Below, one piece after another: positions 41,588 through 50,101 of a stretch of DNA of 64,000 nucleotides. The notes under the pieces were generated by a model, which ran no database searches, had not been told where the DNA came from, and saw nothing but the letters and a program-made list of their open reading frames with translations. The translations under genes and the position numbers were made by a program. Every line of letters begins with the position of its first letter. Position 1 is the stretch's first letter. The stretch spans positions 1 through 64,000 of the forward strand of contig CACZBW010000013.1 in the NCBI GenBank assembly GCA_902779575.1. Reading direction: 5' to 3'. This DNA comes from an uncultured Lachnospiraceae bacterium (GTDB taxonomy: Bacteria > Bacillota > Clostridia > Lachnospirales > Lachnospiraceae).

Positions 41588-43555
41588 GTGAACAAGAAAG
41601 AGACAAAAAAGACAGTTGAGAGTGAAGCGCCAGTAGTGAAGGAAAGACCGGGAGTGGGGTTTGAATTTCTTCATGAACTGGATCAGTATCTTTTCGGAAA
41701 AGGTGTGCACTATGACATTTTCCGGAAACTTGGCGCGCATCCTTCCACAATGGACGGGAAGAAGGGAATTCATTTTGCTGTCTGGGCGCCCCATGCCGTG
41801 GGAGTCAACCTGATCGGTGAATTCAACGGCTGGGATGAGGAGAGCATTCCGATGGAACGTCTGGATCCCGTAGGTTTCTGGGAAGCATTTCTTCCGGAAG
41901 CGAAGGAAGGTCAGATGTACAAGTATCTGATCCATGCGGCGGACGGGCGGAAGCTCTATAAGGCAGACCCCTATGCAAACCAGGCGGAGAAGCGTCCGGG
42001 AACTGCGTCTGTAATTGCGGATATCAGTAAAATCCGCTGGACAGACAGCGCCTGGATGAAGAAGCAGGAGACCTTTGTACAGGACAGCGCCCCGATTTCC
42101 ATCTATGAGTGCCATATCGGCAGCTGGATGCGCCATCCCCACGGCAACAATGAGGACGGTTTCTACAATTACCGCTATTTCGCCCATTCTGTTACGGACT
42201 ATCTGAAAAAGATGGGCTATACCCATATCGAACTGATGGGAATCGCGGAGCATCCCTTTGACGGCTCCTGGGGCTACCAGGTGACCGGTTACTTTGCTCC
42301 GACCAGCCGTTACGGTACGCCGGAAGATTTTGCCTATATGGTCAACTACCTGCACCGCCACAACATCGGCGTGATTCTGGACTGGGTGCCGGCTCATTTC
42401 CCGCGCGACGCCCACGGACTGGCCGAGTTCGACGGAACGCCCTGCTATGAATACGCGGATCCGCGCAAGGGAGAGCATCCGGACTGGGGTACCAAGGTAT
42501 TTGATTTCGGCAAGAGCGAAGTGAAAAACTTCCTGATCGGCAACGCCCTGTTCTGGATCGAACAGTTCCACGTCGACGGTCTGAGAGTCGACGCCGTAGC
42601 CTCCATCCTGTATCTGGATTACGGCAGGAGAGACGGCGAGTGGGTGGCGAACGAGTACGGCGGAAACAAGAACCTCGAGGCCATCGAGTTCTTCAAGCAT
42701 CTGAATTCCGTGGTCCGCGGCAAGCATCACGGCGTCATGATGATCGCGGAAGAGTCCACCGCATGGCCGAAGGTTACCGATATTCCCGAGAATGACGGAC
42801 TTGGCTTCTCCATGAAGTGGAACATGGGCTGGATGCACGACTTCCTGGAATATATGAAGCTGGATCCCTATTTCCGCAAATTCAACCACAACAAGATGAC
42901 CTTCGCCATGACCTACGCGTACTCCGAGAAGTACTGCCTGGTTCTGTCGCATGATGAGGTCGTCCATCTGAAATGCTCGATGCTGAACAAGATGCCGGGC
43001 TACTACAGCGATAAATTTGCCAACCTCAAGGCAGCCTATGCCTTCATGTTCGGCCATCCGGGCAAGAAGCTGCTCTTTATGGGACAGGAGTTCGCGCAGG
43101 AGAGAGAGTGGTCGGAGGACCGCGAGCTTGACTGGTTCCTGCTGGATCAGCCGGAACACAGGCAGATGCAGGACTTCACGGCAGAGCTGCTCCAGCTGTA
43201 TAAGAGCACGCCGGCCCTGTATGACGCCGACTGCGTCCCGGCAGGCTTTGAATGGATCAACGCGGACGACGCGGACCGGAGCATCTACAGCTTCCTGCGC
43301 CACAGCGCGGACGGCAAGAGCAATCTGCTCTTTGTGATCAACTTTACCCCGATGGCCAGACCGGATTACCGGGTAGGCTGCGTGAAGAAGGGAACCTACC
43401 GCCTGGTTCTGGACGGCGACGAGGAGCGCTTCGGAGGCGCCGGAACCGCGCATCCGGAATCCTACAAGGCAGTAGAGTCCGAGTGCGACGGCAAGCCCTA
43501 TTCCTTCGCTTATGATCTGCCGCCCTACGGCGTGGCAGTATTCCGCTACAGATAA
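41588..43555 (+). CDS. glgB: 1,4-alpha-glucan branching enzyme
   Basis: A 655-residue enzyme that makes alpha-1,6 branches in glycogen. Architecture: N-terminal CBM48 (GIHFAVWAPHAVGVNLIGEFNGWD), a GH13 barrel with DWVPAHFP, GLRVDAVAS (Asp about 334), IAEEST (Glu about 388) and LSHDE (Asp about 456), and a C-terminal amylase domain. The length is typical for a GlgB lacking the extra N-terminal CBM. It starts at GTG 41588 behind GAGGGGG. gdpP starts 50 bp downstream. No glgC/glgA in the window. Confidence 0.96.
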   Translation: MNKKETKKTVESEAPVVKERPGVGFEFLHELDQYLFGKGVHYDIFRKLGAHPSTMDGKKGIHFAVWAPHAVGVNLIGEFNGWDEESIPMERLDPVGFWEAFLPEAKEGQMYKYLIHAADGRKLYKADPYANQAEKRPGTASVIADISKIRWTDSAWMKKQETFVQDSAPISIYECHIGSWMRHPHGNNEDGFYNYRYFAHSVTDYLKKMGYTHIELMGIAEHPFDGSWGYQVTGYFAPTSRYGTPEDFAYMVNYLHRHNIGVILDWVPAHFPRDAHGLAEFDGTPCYEYADPRKGEHPDWGTKVFDFGKSEVKNFLIGNALFWIEQFHVDGLRVDAVASILYLDYGRRDGEWVANEYGGNKNLEAIEFFKHLNSVVRGKHHGVMMIAEESTAWPKVTDIPENDGLGFSMKWNMGWMHDFLEYMKLDPYFRKFNHNKMTFAMTYAYSEKYCLVLSHDEVVHLKCSMLNKMPGYYSDKFANLKAAYAFMFGHPGKKLLFMGQEFAQEREWSEDRELDWFLLDQPEHRQMQDFTAELLQLYKSTPALYDADCVPAGFEWINADDADRSIYSFLRHSADGKSNLLFVINFTPMARPDYRVGCVKKGTYRLVLDGDEERFGGAGTAHPESYKAVESECDGKPYSFAYDLPPYGVAVFRYR

Positions 43556-43605
43556 GGTGCGGCAGCTGTTTCCGATTGCAGGCATAGAAAGGGGCCTCGG
43601 GGATC

Positions 43606-45660
43606 ATGAAGTCCAAACCAGGGGTTAAGTACAGCGGAAATCTGAAAAAGCACTGGAGCTGGTCGCTGGGCCTGTCTTTTACACTGTTCCTTCTGGCTGC
43701 CGCGGTGTTCTGGATCGATCATAAAGCCGGTTTTGTGGTACTTGCGTTTACGGTCGTTTATCTTGGCATTGTCCTTGTGCTCTATCTGCGTTTCAGATCC
43801 CGGATTTTAAACTCTCTTCTGGAGTTTGCAAGCAGCTATGAGCAGACGGAGGGAGAGATGCTGAGGCAGATCGAGATCCCGGTTACCATGGTGGACATGG
43901 AGGGCCGGGTAATCTGGATGAACGAAGCTTTCAGCACACTGACGGAGCGGCCGGAGAAGTTCAGCAGGAATATCAATGTCATTTTCCCGGAGCTGGCAGC
44001 CGAGCTGCTGCCTGTGTCCGGGCCGGATAAAGACATCCAGCTGCTTTATAAAGAGCGCGACTATGTGGCGCGGATCCAGCGCGTGAGCCTGACGAATCTG
44101 ATTCAGGAGACGGAACTTCTGGAGGAAGTGGTATCCGACGCCGGCAGCTTTTTCTATATGATCTATCTGATCGACGAGACGGAGCTGAATCAGCTGCGGC
44201 AGGAGAACCACGACCAGAAAAACGCCGTCGCCCTGGCCTATATCGACAACTACGAGGAGGCCCTGGACGGAATTGACGAGGTACATTCCTCGCTGATGAA
44301 TGTGCTTGTGGACAGAGAGATCAACAAGTATTTTTCCACTTTCGACTGTCTTGCCAGAAAACTGGAAAAGGATAAATACCTGATCGTTATGAATCAGAAG
44401 AGCCTGGACAGGCTGACTGATGACCACTTCTCGATTCTGGAAGAGGTAAAAACGGTCAATATCGGCAATGACGTCGGCATGACCATCAGCATCGGCGTGG
44501 GCATGGGCGGAAGCTATCAGCAGAATCACGATTTCGCCCGCTCCGCGATTGAAATGGCGCTCGGGCGCGGCGGGGACCAGGCGGTTGTCAACCGTGAGTC
44601 CCAGATGACCTTCTACGGAGGGAAATCCCAGAGAAATGAGAAAAATACGCGGGTCAAAGCCCGGGTAAAAGCGCAGGCCATGCGCGAGATCATGGAGTCC
44701 AAGGAGCGCGTGCTGACCATGGGACACCAGATCACGGACATGGATTCCCTGGGCGCGGCGGTCGGAATCTTCCGGGCGGCGAAGACCCTTGGAAAACCGG
44801 CCTATATCGTCATCGGAGAGAATACCGGCTCTGTTGACTGGTGGATCGACGCCCTCCGGTCCAGCAAGGAGTACGAAGAGGATATCTTCATCAGCCATGA
44901 GCAGGCGATTGAGATGACCAACATGAATACGGCGGTTGTCGTGGTCGATACAGCCCGCACCACGATGGTGGAATGCGGGGAGATCCTCTCCATGACGAAT
45001 ACCGTCGTTGTCCTGGACCATCACCGCCAGACGACGGAGCAGATTACGGGAGCAGCCCTCAGCTATATCGAGCCGTCGGCGTCCTCCGCCTGCGAGATGG
45101 TAGCGGAAGTCCTCCAGTATTTCGAGGAGGACGTGCGGCTCAGGGGACTGGAAGCGGACTGCATGTACGCAGGCATTATCATTGACACTAATAATTTCGT
45201 AGCCAAGACCGGAGCCAGGACCTTTGAGGCCGCTGCCTACCTGAGGCGCGCCGGGGCGGACGCAACGCGGGTGCGCAAAGCGCTCAGGGATGATATGGAC
45301 AGCTATAAGGCCCGGGCGGAGGCTGTCCGGCACGCGGAAGCCTTCATGGGCTGCTATATGATTTCCATCCTGCCGGCAGGCAATCTGGCGACGCCCAATG
45401 TAACCGCGGCCCAGGCCGCTAATGAGCTCCTGAATATCAACGGCGTCAAAGCGTCCTTTGTCGTGACGGAGTATGACAGCAGGGTCTTCATCAGCGCGCG
45501 TGCAATCGATGAAGTGAATGTGCAGCTGGTCATGGAACACCTTGGAGGCGGCGGCCATATGACGATCGCAGGCGCGCAGCTGACGGGCGTGAGCTGTGAG
45601 GAGGCGGTGGAGGAGATCCGCCGGACCCTGACGCAGATGACGGAGGCAGGGGAGATCTGA
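43606..45660 (+). CDS. gdpP: cyclic-di-AMP phosphodiesterase GdpP
   Basis: A 684-residue membrane enzyme that hydrolyses c-di-AMP to pApA, controlling osmolyte and potassium balance. Two N-terminal helices (about residues 19-60), a PAS-like domain (85-165), a degenerate GGDEF domain (175-340), then DHH (MGHQITDMDSLGA near 372-384; DHH at 471-473) and DHHA1 with GGGGHMTIAGA near 648. All metal-binding motifs are kept. It lies upstream of rplI and dnaB, a common Firmicute order. Confidence 0.95.
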   Translation: MKSKPGVKYSGNLKKHWSWSLGLSFTLFLLAAAVFWIDHKAGFVVLAFTVVYLGIVLVLYLRFRSRILNSLLEFASSYEQTEGEMLRQIEIPVTMVDMEGRVIWMNEAFSTLTERPEKFSRNINVIFPELAAELLPVSGPDKDIQLLYKERDYVARIQRVSLTNLIQETELLEEVVSDAGSFFYMIYLIDETELNQLRQENHDQKNAVALAYIDNYEEALDGIDEVHSSLMNVLVDREINKYFSTFDCLARKLEKDKYLIVMNQKSLDRLTDDHFSILEEVKTVNIGNDVGMTISIGVGMGGSYQQNHDFARSAIEMALGRGGDQAVVNRESQMTFYGGKSQRNEKNTRVKARVKAQAMREIMESKERVLTMGHQITDMDSLGAAVGIFRAAKTLGKPAYIVIGENTGSVDWWIDALRSSKEYEEDIFISHEQAIEMTNMNTAVVVVDTARTTMVECGEILSMTNTVVVLDHHRQTTEQITGAALSYIEPSASSACEMVAEVLQYFEEDVRLRGLEADCMYAGIIIDTNNFVAKTGARTFEAAAYLRRAGADATRVRKALRDDMDSYKARAEAVRHAEAFMGCYMISILPAGNLATPNVTAAQAANELLNINGVKASFVVTEYDSRVFISARAIDEVNVQLVMEHLGGGGHMTIAGAQLTGVSCEEAVEEIRRTLTQMTEAGEI

Positions 45661-45736
45661 TTTAACATGTAACTGTTCAAAGCGTCGCCCCGCGGGCTGC
45701 CGAAATTTGCTGTGGAACGGGGATATGGTTCTGTGT

Positions 45737-45771
45737 TATGATGAACATGCCGGTCGCGGGACCGGCATGTT
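45737..45771 (+). promoter_or_regulatory. extended -10 promoter with a 12-bp hairpin at the transcript start, before rplI
   Basis: TG-T-TATGAT (TATGAT at 45737-45742) is an extended -10. Immediately after it, AACATGCCGGTC (45744-45755) and GACCGGCATGTT (45760-45771) form a perfect 12-bp hairpin over GCGG. No T run follows, so it is either a 5' stabilising stem, an operator, or a regulatory leader element for rplI-dnaB. The 45661-45942 leader shows nothing else. Confidence 0.55.
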
Positions 45772-45942
45772 ATGCTGTATGGGAAAAACAGTTCAGCCGG
45801 ACACGCACCGTTTTTGCGGCTGCCGGCGTATGACGGACAGGGCAGCTCTGCTGCAGGGGGCGTGTGGTTCATGCGTGCCGGGCAGAGGGAGTACAGTTCC
45901 CTGTATCCGGTCAGAGATATAAAAGAGAGGCAGGAGAGAGTC

Positions 45943-46389
45943 ATGAAAGTAATTCTTCTGGAAGATGTAAAGAAAGTCGGGAAAAAAGGCGAGATCGTCG
46001 AGGCTTCCGACGCTTATGCCCGCAATGTACTGCTGCGCCAGAAACTGGCGGTGGAAGCGACCGGAAAGGCCCGCAATGACCTGAAGCTTCAGAAGGCCAA
46101 TGACGAGAAGGTCGCCGCGGAGAATCTGGCAGAGGCGGAAGCGCTTAAAAAGAAGATCGAGGCTTCCTCTGTCACCTTAAAGGTAAAGACGGGCGAAGGC
46201 GGCAGACTGTTCGGTTCGGTTTCCTCCAAGGAGATTTCTGAGGCGATCCAGCAGCAGATCGGCGTGGAAGTAGACCGCAAGAAGATTGTGGTTGAGAATC
46301 CGATCAAGAACGTCGGACAGATGGAAGTGCTGATCAAGCTGCATACGAAAGTGCGCGCGAACCTGAAGGTGAAGGTTGAGAGCCTGTAA
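45943..46389 (+). CDS. rplI: 50S ribosomal protein L9
   Basis: A 148-residue large-subunit protein: N-terminal RNA-binding domain ([28 protein letters not shown]), a long connecting helix, and a C-terminal domain ([12 protein letters not shown]). ATG 45943 follows GGCAGGAGAGAG; the frame is open further upstream but that is not L9. dnaB follows after 39 bp. Confidence 0.97.
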   Translation: MKVILLEDVKKVGKKGEIVEASDAYARNVLLRQKLAVEATGKARNDLKLQKANDEKVAAENLAEAEALKKKIEASSVTLKVKTGEGGRLFGSVSSKEISEAIQQQIGVEVDRKKIVVENPIKNVGQMEVLIKLHTKVRANLKVKVESL

Positions 46390-46428
46390 GAAGGAACTTC
46401 CCGAGAACTCCCGGACTGAGGGTTGGAT

Positions 46429-47778
46429 ATGGATGAAAATTTAATCAAGCGGATCCTGCCGCACAGTCAGGAGGCGGAGAAGTCCGTGATCGGATCGATG
46501 ATAATCGATCCGGAGGCGATCGCGGTCGCGGCACAGAAACTGACAGCGGAAGATTTTTACCAGAAGGCCTATGGCCTTCTTTTCAGTGCGATCGTTGACC
46601 TGGACGCCTCCGGCAAACCGATTGACACGGTGACGCTCCAGAACCGGCTCCGTGAGATGGACGCGCCGGAAGAACTGGCCAGCGTGGAGACGCTCTCGGG
46701 GCTGATCGACGCGGTTCCGGTCTCAACGAATATCGGCGCCTATGCGGGGATTGTAGCGGATAAGGCGCAGCTGCGGAGAATGATCCGCACCATGGAGGAG
46801 CTGACCAATTCCTGCTATGCGGACAAACAGCAGGCGGAGGAGCTCATGGCCGAGACGGAAAAGCAGGTCTTCCGGATTCTGCAGCGGTCGCAGGATCGTT
46901 CCTTTACGCCGATCGCCGATATCGTCATGAGCGCCCTGAACCGGATTTCGTCGGCCAGCCTTGCCGGAAGCACCGTGACAGGCCTGGCGAGCGGCTTTCC
47001 GGATCTGGATTTTAAGACCAGCGGCTTTCAGAATTCCGACCTGATCCTGATCGCGGCAAGACCCTCCATGGGGAAAACGGCTTTTGTGCTGAACATAGCG
47101 GATCATATGGCGTTTCACGACGGAAAGACCGTAGCGATCTTTTCCCTCGAGATGTCCAAGGAGCAGCTGGTCAACCGTCTGCTCTCCCAGGAGTCCAATG
47201 TCGACGCCATGAAGCTGCGGAACGGAAACCTGTCGGACTCCGAGTGGGACAGCCTGGTCGCGGGAGCGGACGTCATCGGCAAGTCAAACCTGATCATAGA
47301 CGACACGCCCGGCATTTCTCCCGCGGAGCTGCGCAGCAAATGCAGGCGCTACAAGCTGGAGTACAATCTGGATATCATTCTCATTGACTACCTGCAGCTG
47401 ATGTCCGGGAGCGGCAGCCGCCGGTCAGATTCCAGGCAGCAGGAGATTTCGGAGATTTCCAGATCCCTCAAGGAAATCGCCAGGGAACTGCAGATTCCGG
47501 TGATCGCGCTCAGCCAGCTCTCCCGCGCGGTGGAGCAGCGGCCCGACCACCGGCCGATCCTTTCGGACCTGCGTGAATCCGGCGCGATCGAGCAGGACGC
47601 GGACGTCGTCATGTTCCTGTACCGGGAAGACTATTACAATAAAGACACCGAGCGCAAGGGGATCGCGGACGTGATCATCGCCAAGCAGAGGAATGGCCCG
47701 CTCGGGGATATCGAGCTTGCCTGGCTGCCGGAGTATACCAAATTCGCGAGCCTGGAGCGGAATTACCAGCAGAGGTAA
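46429..47778 (+). CDS. dnaB: replicative DNA helicase DnaB
   Basis: A 449-residue hexameric helicase that unwinds DNA at the fork (DnaC in Bacillus nomenclature). An N-terminal helical domain (PHSQEAEKSVIGSMIIDPEAI) is followed by a RecA-like ATPase with Walker A ARPSMGKTAF and Walker B LIDYLQLM. I choose ATG 46429, since the GAGGG site is 6 nt away; a TTG two codons earlier abuts it. No intein. Confidence 0.97.
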   Translation: MDENLIKRILPHSQEAEKSVIGSMIIDPEAIAVAAQKLTAEDFYQKAYGLLFSAIVDLDASGKPIDTVTLQNRLREMDAPEELASVETLSGLIDAVPVSTNIGAYAGIVADKAQLRRMIRTMEELTNSCYADKQQAEELMAETEKQVFRILQRSQDRSFTPIADIVMSALNRISSASLAGSTVTGLASGFPDLDFKTSGFQNSDLILIAARPSMGKTAFVLNIADHMAFHDGKTVAIFSLEMSKEQLVNRLLSQESNVDAMKLRNGNLSDSEWDSLVAGADVIGKSNLIIDDTPGISPAELRSKCRRYKLEYNLDIILIDYLQLMSGSGSRRSDSRQQEISEISRSLKEIARELQIPVIALSQLSRAVEQRPDHRPILSDLRESGAIEQDADVVMFLYREDYYNKDTERKGIADVIIAKQRNGPLGDIELAWLPEYTKFASLERNYQQR

Positions 47779-47829
47779 GGAGCAGTAAGGAAAAGCAGGA
47801 GCGGAAGGCTGTTTCTGCGGGGAGACAGA

Positions 47830-49194
47830 TTGGCAGACAGAAACTTTATCTATATAGCAGAGTGCAGCGACGGCAGCTGGTATACAGGCTGGACGACGGA
47901 TCTGCAGCGGCGGATCAGGGTACACAACAGCGGCCGCGGCGCCAGATATACGAAGTCCCGCAGGCCGGTTAAGCTGATCTACTGGGAGGAGTATCCGACA
48001 GAAAAGCAGGCAAGGAGCCGGGAATATGAGATTAAGCAGCTGAGCAGGCAGGAGAAGGAAAAACTGGTGCGGGCTGCGGCAGGAAAGGGTAAAGAAATGA
48101 GTGTGGAACAGTTTTTTGACAAGGTCCTTTCAGTCCGACTGACAGAAGACCGCAGGGCGCTGGATATCATCGATCAGACCCTTCTCCCCGGAACGATCCG
48201 GAGGATCCGTCTGGAGACGAAGGAGGAGATCTGGGAAGCGATTAAAAAGCTCAGAGTCCGCGGGGCGCCGGCGATCGGCGTGACGGCGGCGTATGGAATG
48301 GCTGTGCTGAGCGAGCAGTTTGAAGAGACGTCTTTTGACACATTTTATGAACGCTTCAAAGCCCTGAAGGAATATCTCGCTTCTTCCAGGCCGACGGCAG
48401 TCAATCTTTTCTGGGCGCTGAACAGAATGGATGAGACCGCCCTTTCGAACCGTGAGAAAGGGGTGGCGAAGGTTAAGGAACTTCTGTATGCGGAGGCGGA
48501 AGCGATCCGGGAAGAAGATGTCGCGATCAGCCGGAATATCGGAGAGATCGGCTTCGGCCTTTTGAAGAAACTGAAGAAAGACGGGAAGCCGGTGGGCATC
48601 ATGACCCACTGCAACGCGGGAACCCTGGCGACCGCAAAGTACGGGACCGCTACGGCGCCCATGTACACCGCTCTGGAACAGGGCTGGGCCGGAACGGACA
48701 TGCATGTTTACTGCGATGAGACAAGACCCCTGCTGCAGGGCGCGAGGCTGACGAGCTTTGAGCTGCATTCCGCGGGCATCACGACGACCCTGCAGTGTGA
48801 CAATATGGCGTCCCAGCTGATGAAATCGGGAAAGATCGATATCATTTTCGTAGGCTGCGACCGCGTTGCCGCGAACGGGGACGCCGCCAACAAGATCGGA
48901 ACAAGCGGCCTTGCGATCCTTGCCAGACATTACGGGATTCCTTTCTACGTGTGCGCGCCGAGTTCGACGATCGACCTTAAGACAGCGACGGGGGAGCAGA
49001 TTCCCATCGAGATGAGGGAGCCGGATGAAGTAACGCAGATGTGGTATAAGGAGCGGATGGCGCCGGAGGGCATCGAAGTGTTCAACCCGGCCTTCGACGT
49101 GACCGACCACTCCCTGATCACCGGCATGATCACGGAAAAAGGCCTGTGCACGGATCCTTACGGAGAAAGCTTCCGGGAAATCGGGCTTTGCTGA
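47830..49194 (+). CDS. mtnA: GIY-YIG nuclease domain fused to methylthioribose-1-phosphate isomerase
   Basis: One uninterrupted 454-codon frame. Residues 1-85 form a UPF0213-type GIY-YIG domain (FIYIAECSDGSWYTGWT, with R27 and the YEI-KQLSR-EK end typical). Residues 90-454 are MtnA, which converts methylthioribose-1-phosphate to methylthioribulose-1-phosphate in methionine salvage; THCNAGTLAT holds the catalytic Cys and VGCDRVAANGDAANKIGT the catalytic Asp. The first start is TTG 47830 behind GGGGAG. An internal ATG (48097), with AGGAAAGGG upstream, starts MtnA at its usual point, so the region may yield a fusion, MtnA alone, or both. Confidence 0.88.
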   Translation: MADRNFIYIAECSDGSWYTGWTTDLQRRIRVHNSGRGARYTKSRRPVKLIYWEEYPTEKQARSREYEIKQLSRQEKEKLVRAAAGKGKEMSVEQFFDKVLSVRLTEDRRALDIIDQTLLPGTIRRIRLETKEEIWEAIKKLRVRGAPAIGVTAAYGMAVLSEQFEETSFDTFYERFKALKEYLASSRPTAVNLFWALNRMDETALSNREKGVAKVKELLYAEAEAIREEDVAISRNIGEIGFGLLKKLKKDGKPVGIMTHCNAGTLATAKYGTATAPMYTALEQGWAGTDMHVYCDETRPLLQGARLTSFELHSAGITTTLQCDNMASQLMKSGKIDIIFVGCDRVAANGDAANKIGTSGLAILARHYGIPFYVCAPSSTIDLKTATGEQIPIEMREPDEVTQMWYKERMAPEGIEVFNPAFDVTDHSLITGMITEKGLCTDPYGESFREIGLC

Positions 49195-49595
49195 CAGAAG
49201 AAAGTCCGCATTTGATGCGTCCGCTTTATTGACGCAATGAAAATGAGATGAAAAAATGCCTCTGTCCTCGCAGGAGGACAGAGGCACTGCTATTTGTGAT
49301 CAGGAAATCGTTCTGTAAGATATACCGCTTATCGCAGTGCCTGTACGTTATGGGCCAAAAAGGATGCTGGTGTTTTTCAGATTGATAACGGAACAGGACT
49401 CTCTTTGGAAAAATCATCTTTGCAGCAGGTGGTTCTCTGAACGGTGTTTACGTGGAGACAGCAATAATGTTTCTTCTGCATGGATTCTCCTTACACAGGC
49501 CGTATATGATTACAACAGGAAGCAACGACCAAACAGACGCTGTAATCAATTCAAGAAATTACGAAAAGATCAGATAAACTAAGGGAGAAAATAAA
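49195..49595. other. 401-bp gap at the left edge of an AT-rich accessory patch
   Basis: It holds a leftward-facing terminator hairpin (49257-49286) and, beyond it, sequence with no recognisable gene. An 81-codon frame at 49337-49582 has no ribosome site or similarity that I recognise. No clear promoter for the peptide gene was found. Confidence 0.4.
49257..49286 (-). terminator. perfect hairpin with a leftward T run
   Basis: TGCCTCTGTCCT and AGGACAGAGGCA pair over 12 bp. The T run (complement of AAAAAA at 49251-49256) is on the left, so it terminates leftward transcription, yet no leftward gene lies directly to its right. It could also help end the mtnA transcript. Confidence 0.65.
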
Positions 49596-49823
49596 ATGTC
49601 AGTAAAAAAGAAACAGCTGAGTGTTGATGAGATGGAAAAGGTTACGGGCGGTGCGCGTACATTTGAATCGGTGCCTAATCCCGACGGCAGCGGCTGGCTC
49701 AAAGTATACGTGAATGGCGTTCTTGAGGCAACATACGAATATGAAAATGAAATGTACCTGGAAGCGCTCATGTGTTCATTATTAAACATGGATGGGTATT
49801 CTAAAGGATACAAAGCAGGATGA
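49596..49823 (+). CDS. small peptide with a double-glycine leader (bacteriocin-like)
   Basis: A 75-residue peptide. Residues 1-20 contain LSVDEMEKVTGG, a textbook double-glycine leader of the type cut by C39-peptidase ABC exporters. The predicted mature part (about 55 residues) is acidic-aromatic, with one Cys, several Tyr and a C-terminal GYSKGYKAG. GGGAG lies 8 nt before the ATG. No exporter, modification enzyme or immunity gene is identifiable next to it, unless the CPCC protein is one. It is either an orphan bacteriocin, a signalling peptide or a RiPP substrate processed in trans. Confidence 0.7.
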   Translation: MSVKKKQLSVDEMEKVTGGARTFESVPNPDGSGWLKVYVNGVLEATYEYENEMYLEALMCSLLNMDGYSKGYKAG

Positions 49824-49903
49824 GTTGGCTGAGGATCTCCGGTAACAGCCAGCAAGAGGGTTCCGAACAGTTCGGAAGCCAGAACACGAAAATAGATAAT
49901 ACG

Positions 49904-49940
49904 AGAGGGTTTCTATCTATTAGAAACCCTCTTTATTATT
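49904..49940 (+). terminator. terminator of the double-glycine peptide gene
   Basis: AGAGGGTTTCTA and TAGAAACCCTCT pair perfectly over 12 bp, then TTATTATT. A second short hairpin (TTCCGAA-CAG-TTCGGAA, 49861-49877) lies just upstream. Confidence 0.88.
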
Positions 49941-50034
49941 AGGGAGAACAGACAGAGGAATTTTCAAGTGGTGAAATTTACGCCTTATCCGTCACAGGAA
50001 GAAATCTCTGGAGATAAACTGTCCTGTCTATTAT

Positions 50035-50059
50035 GGTCGTCTTCTGAGCGACCTTTTTT
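50035..50059 (+). terminator. second terminator just before the CPCC gene
   Basis: GGTCG and CGACC with further loop, then six T residues. Only about 95 nt separate it from the previous terminator, and 42 bp from the next start codon. The interval contains ACAGGA...TCCTGT enclosing ATCTC...GAGAT, so a short RNA or an attenuated leader is possible. Confidence 0.65.
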
Positions 50060-50101
50060 GCATATATTACTGGTACACTGCATATATGGAGGTGATCAGC
50101 A

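Noticed and set aside
41561-43585. Long antisense open frame (674 codons) opposite glgB
   Set aside because: It mirrors glgB on the other strand; glgB has all GH13 motifs and a ribosome site, while the antisense frame has no recognisable domain.
43807-45558. Antisense open frame (583 codons) opposite gdpP
   Set aside because: It is a by-product of GC-rich codon use in gdpP; no domain, no ribosome site.
48130-49287. Antisense frame (385 codons) opposite mtnA
   Set aside because: It is the mirror of a strongly conserved gene with visible catalytic residues.
49337-49582. 81-codon frame left of the GG-peptide gene
   Set aside because: No ribosome site, no similarity, AT-rich decayed context; not enough support for a gene.
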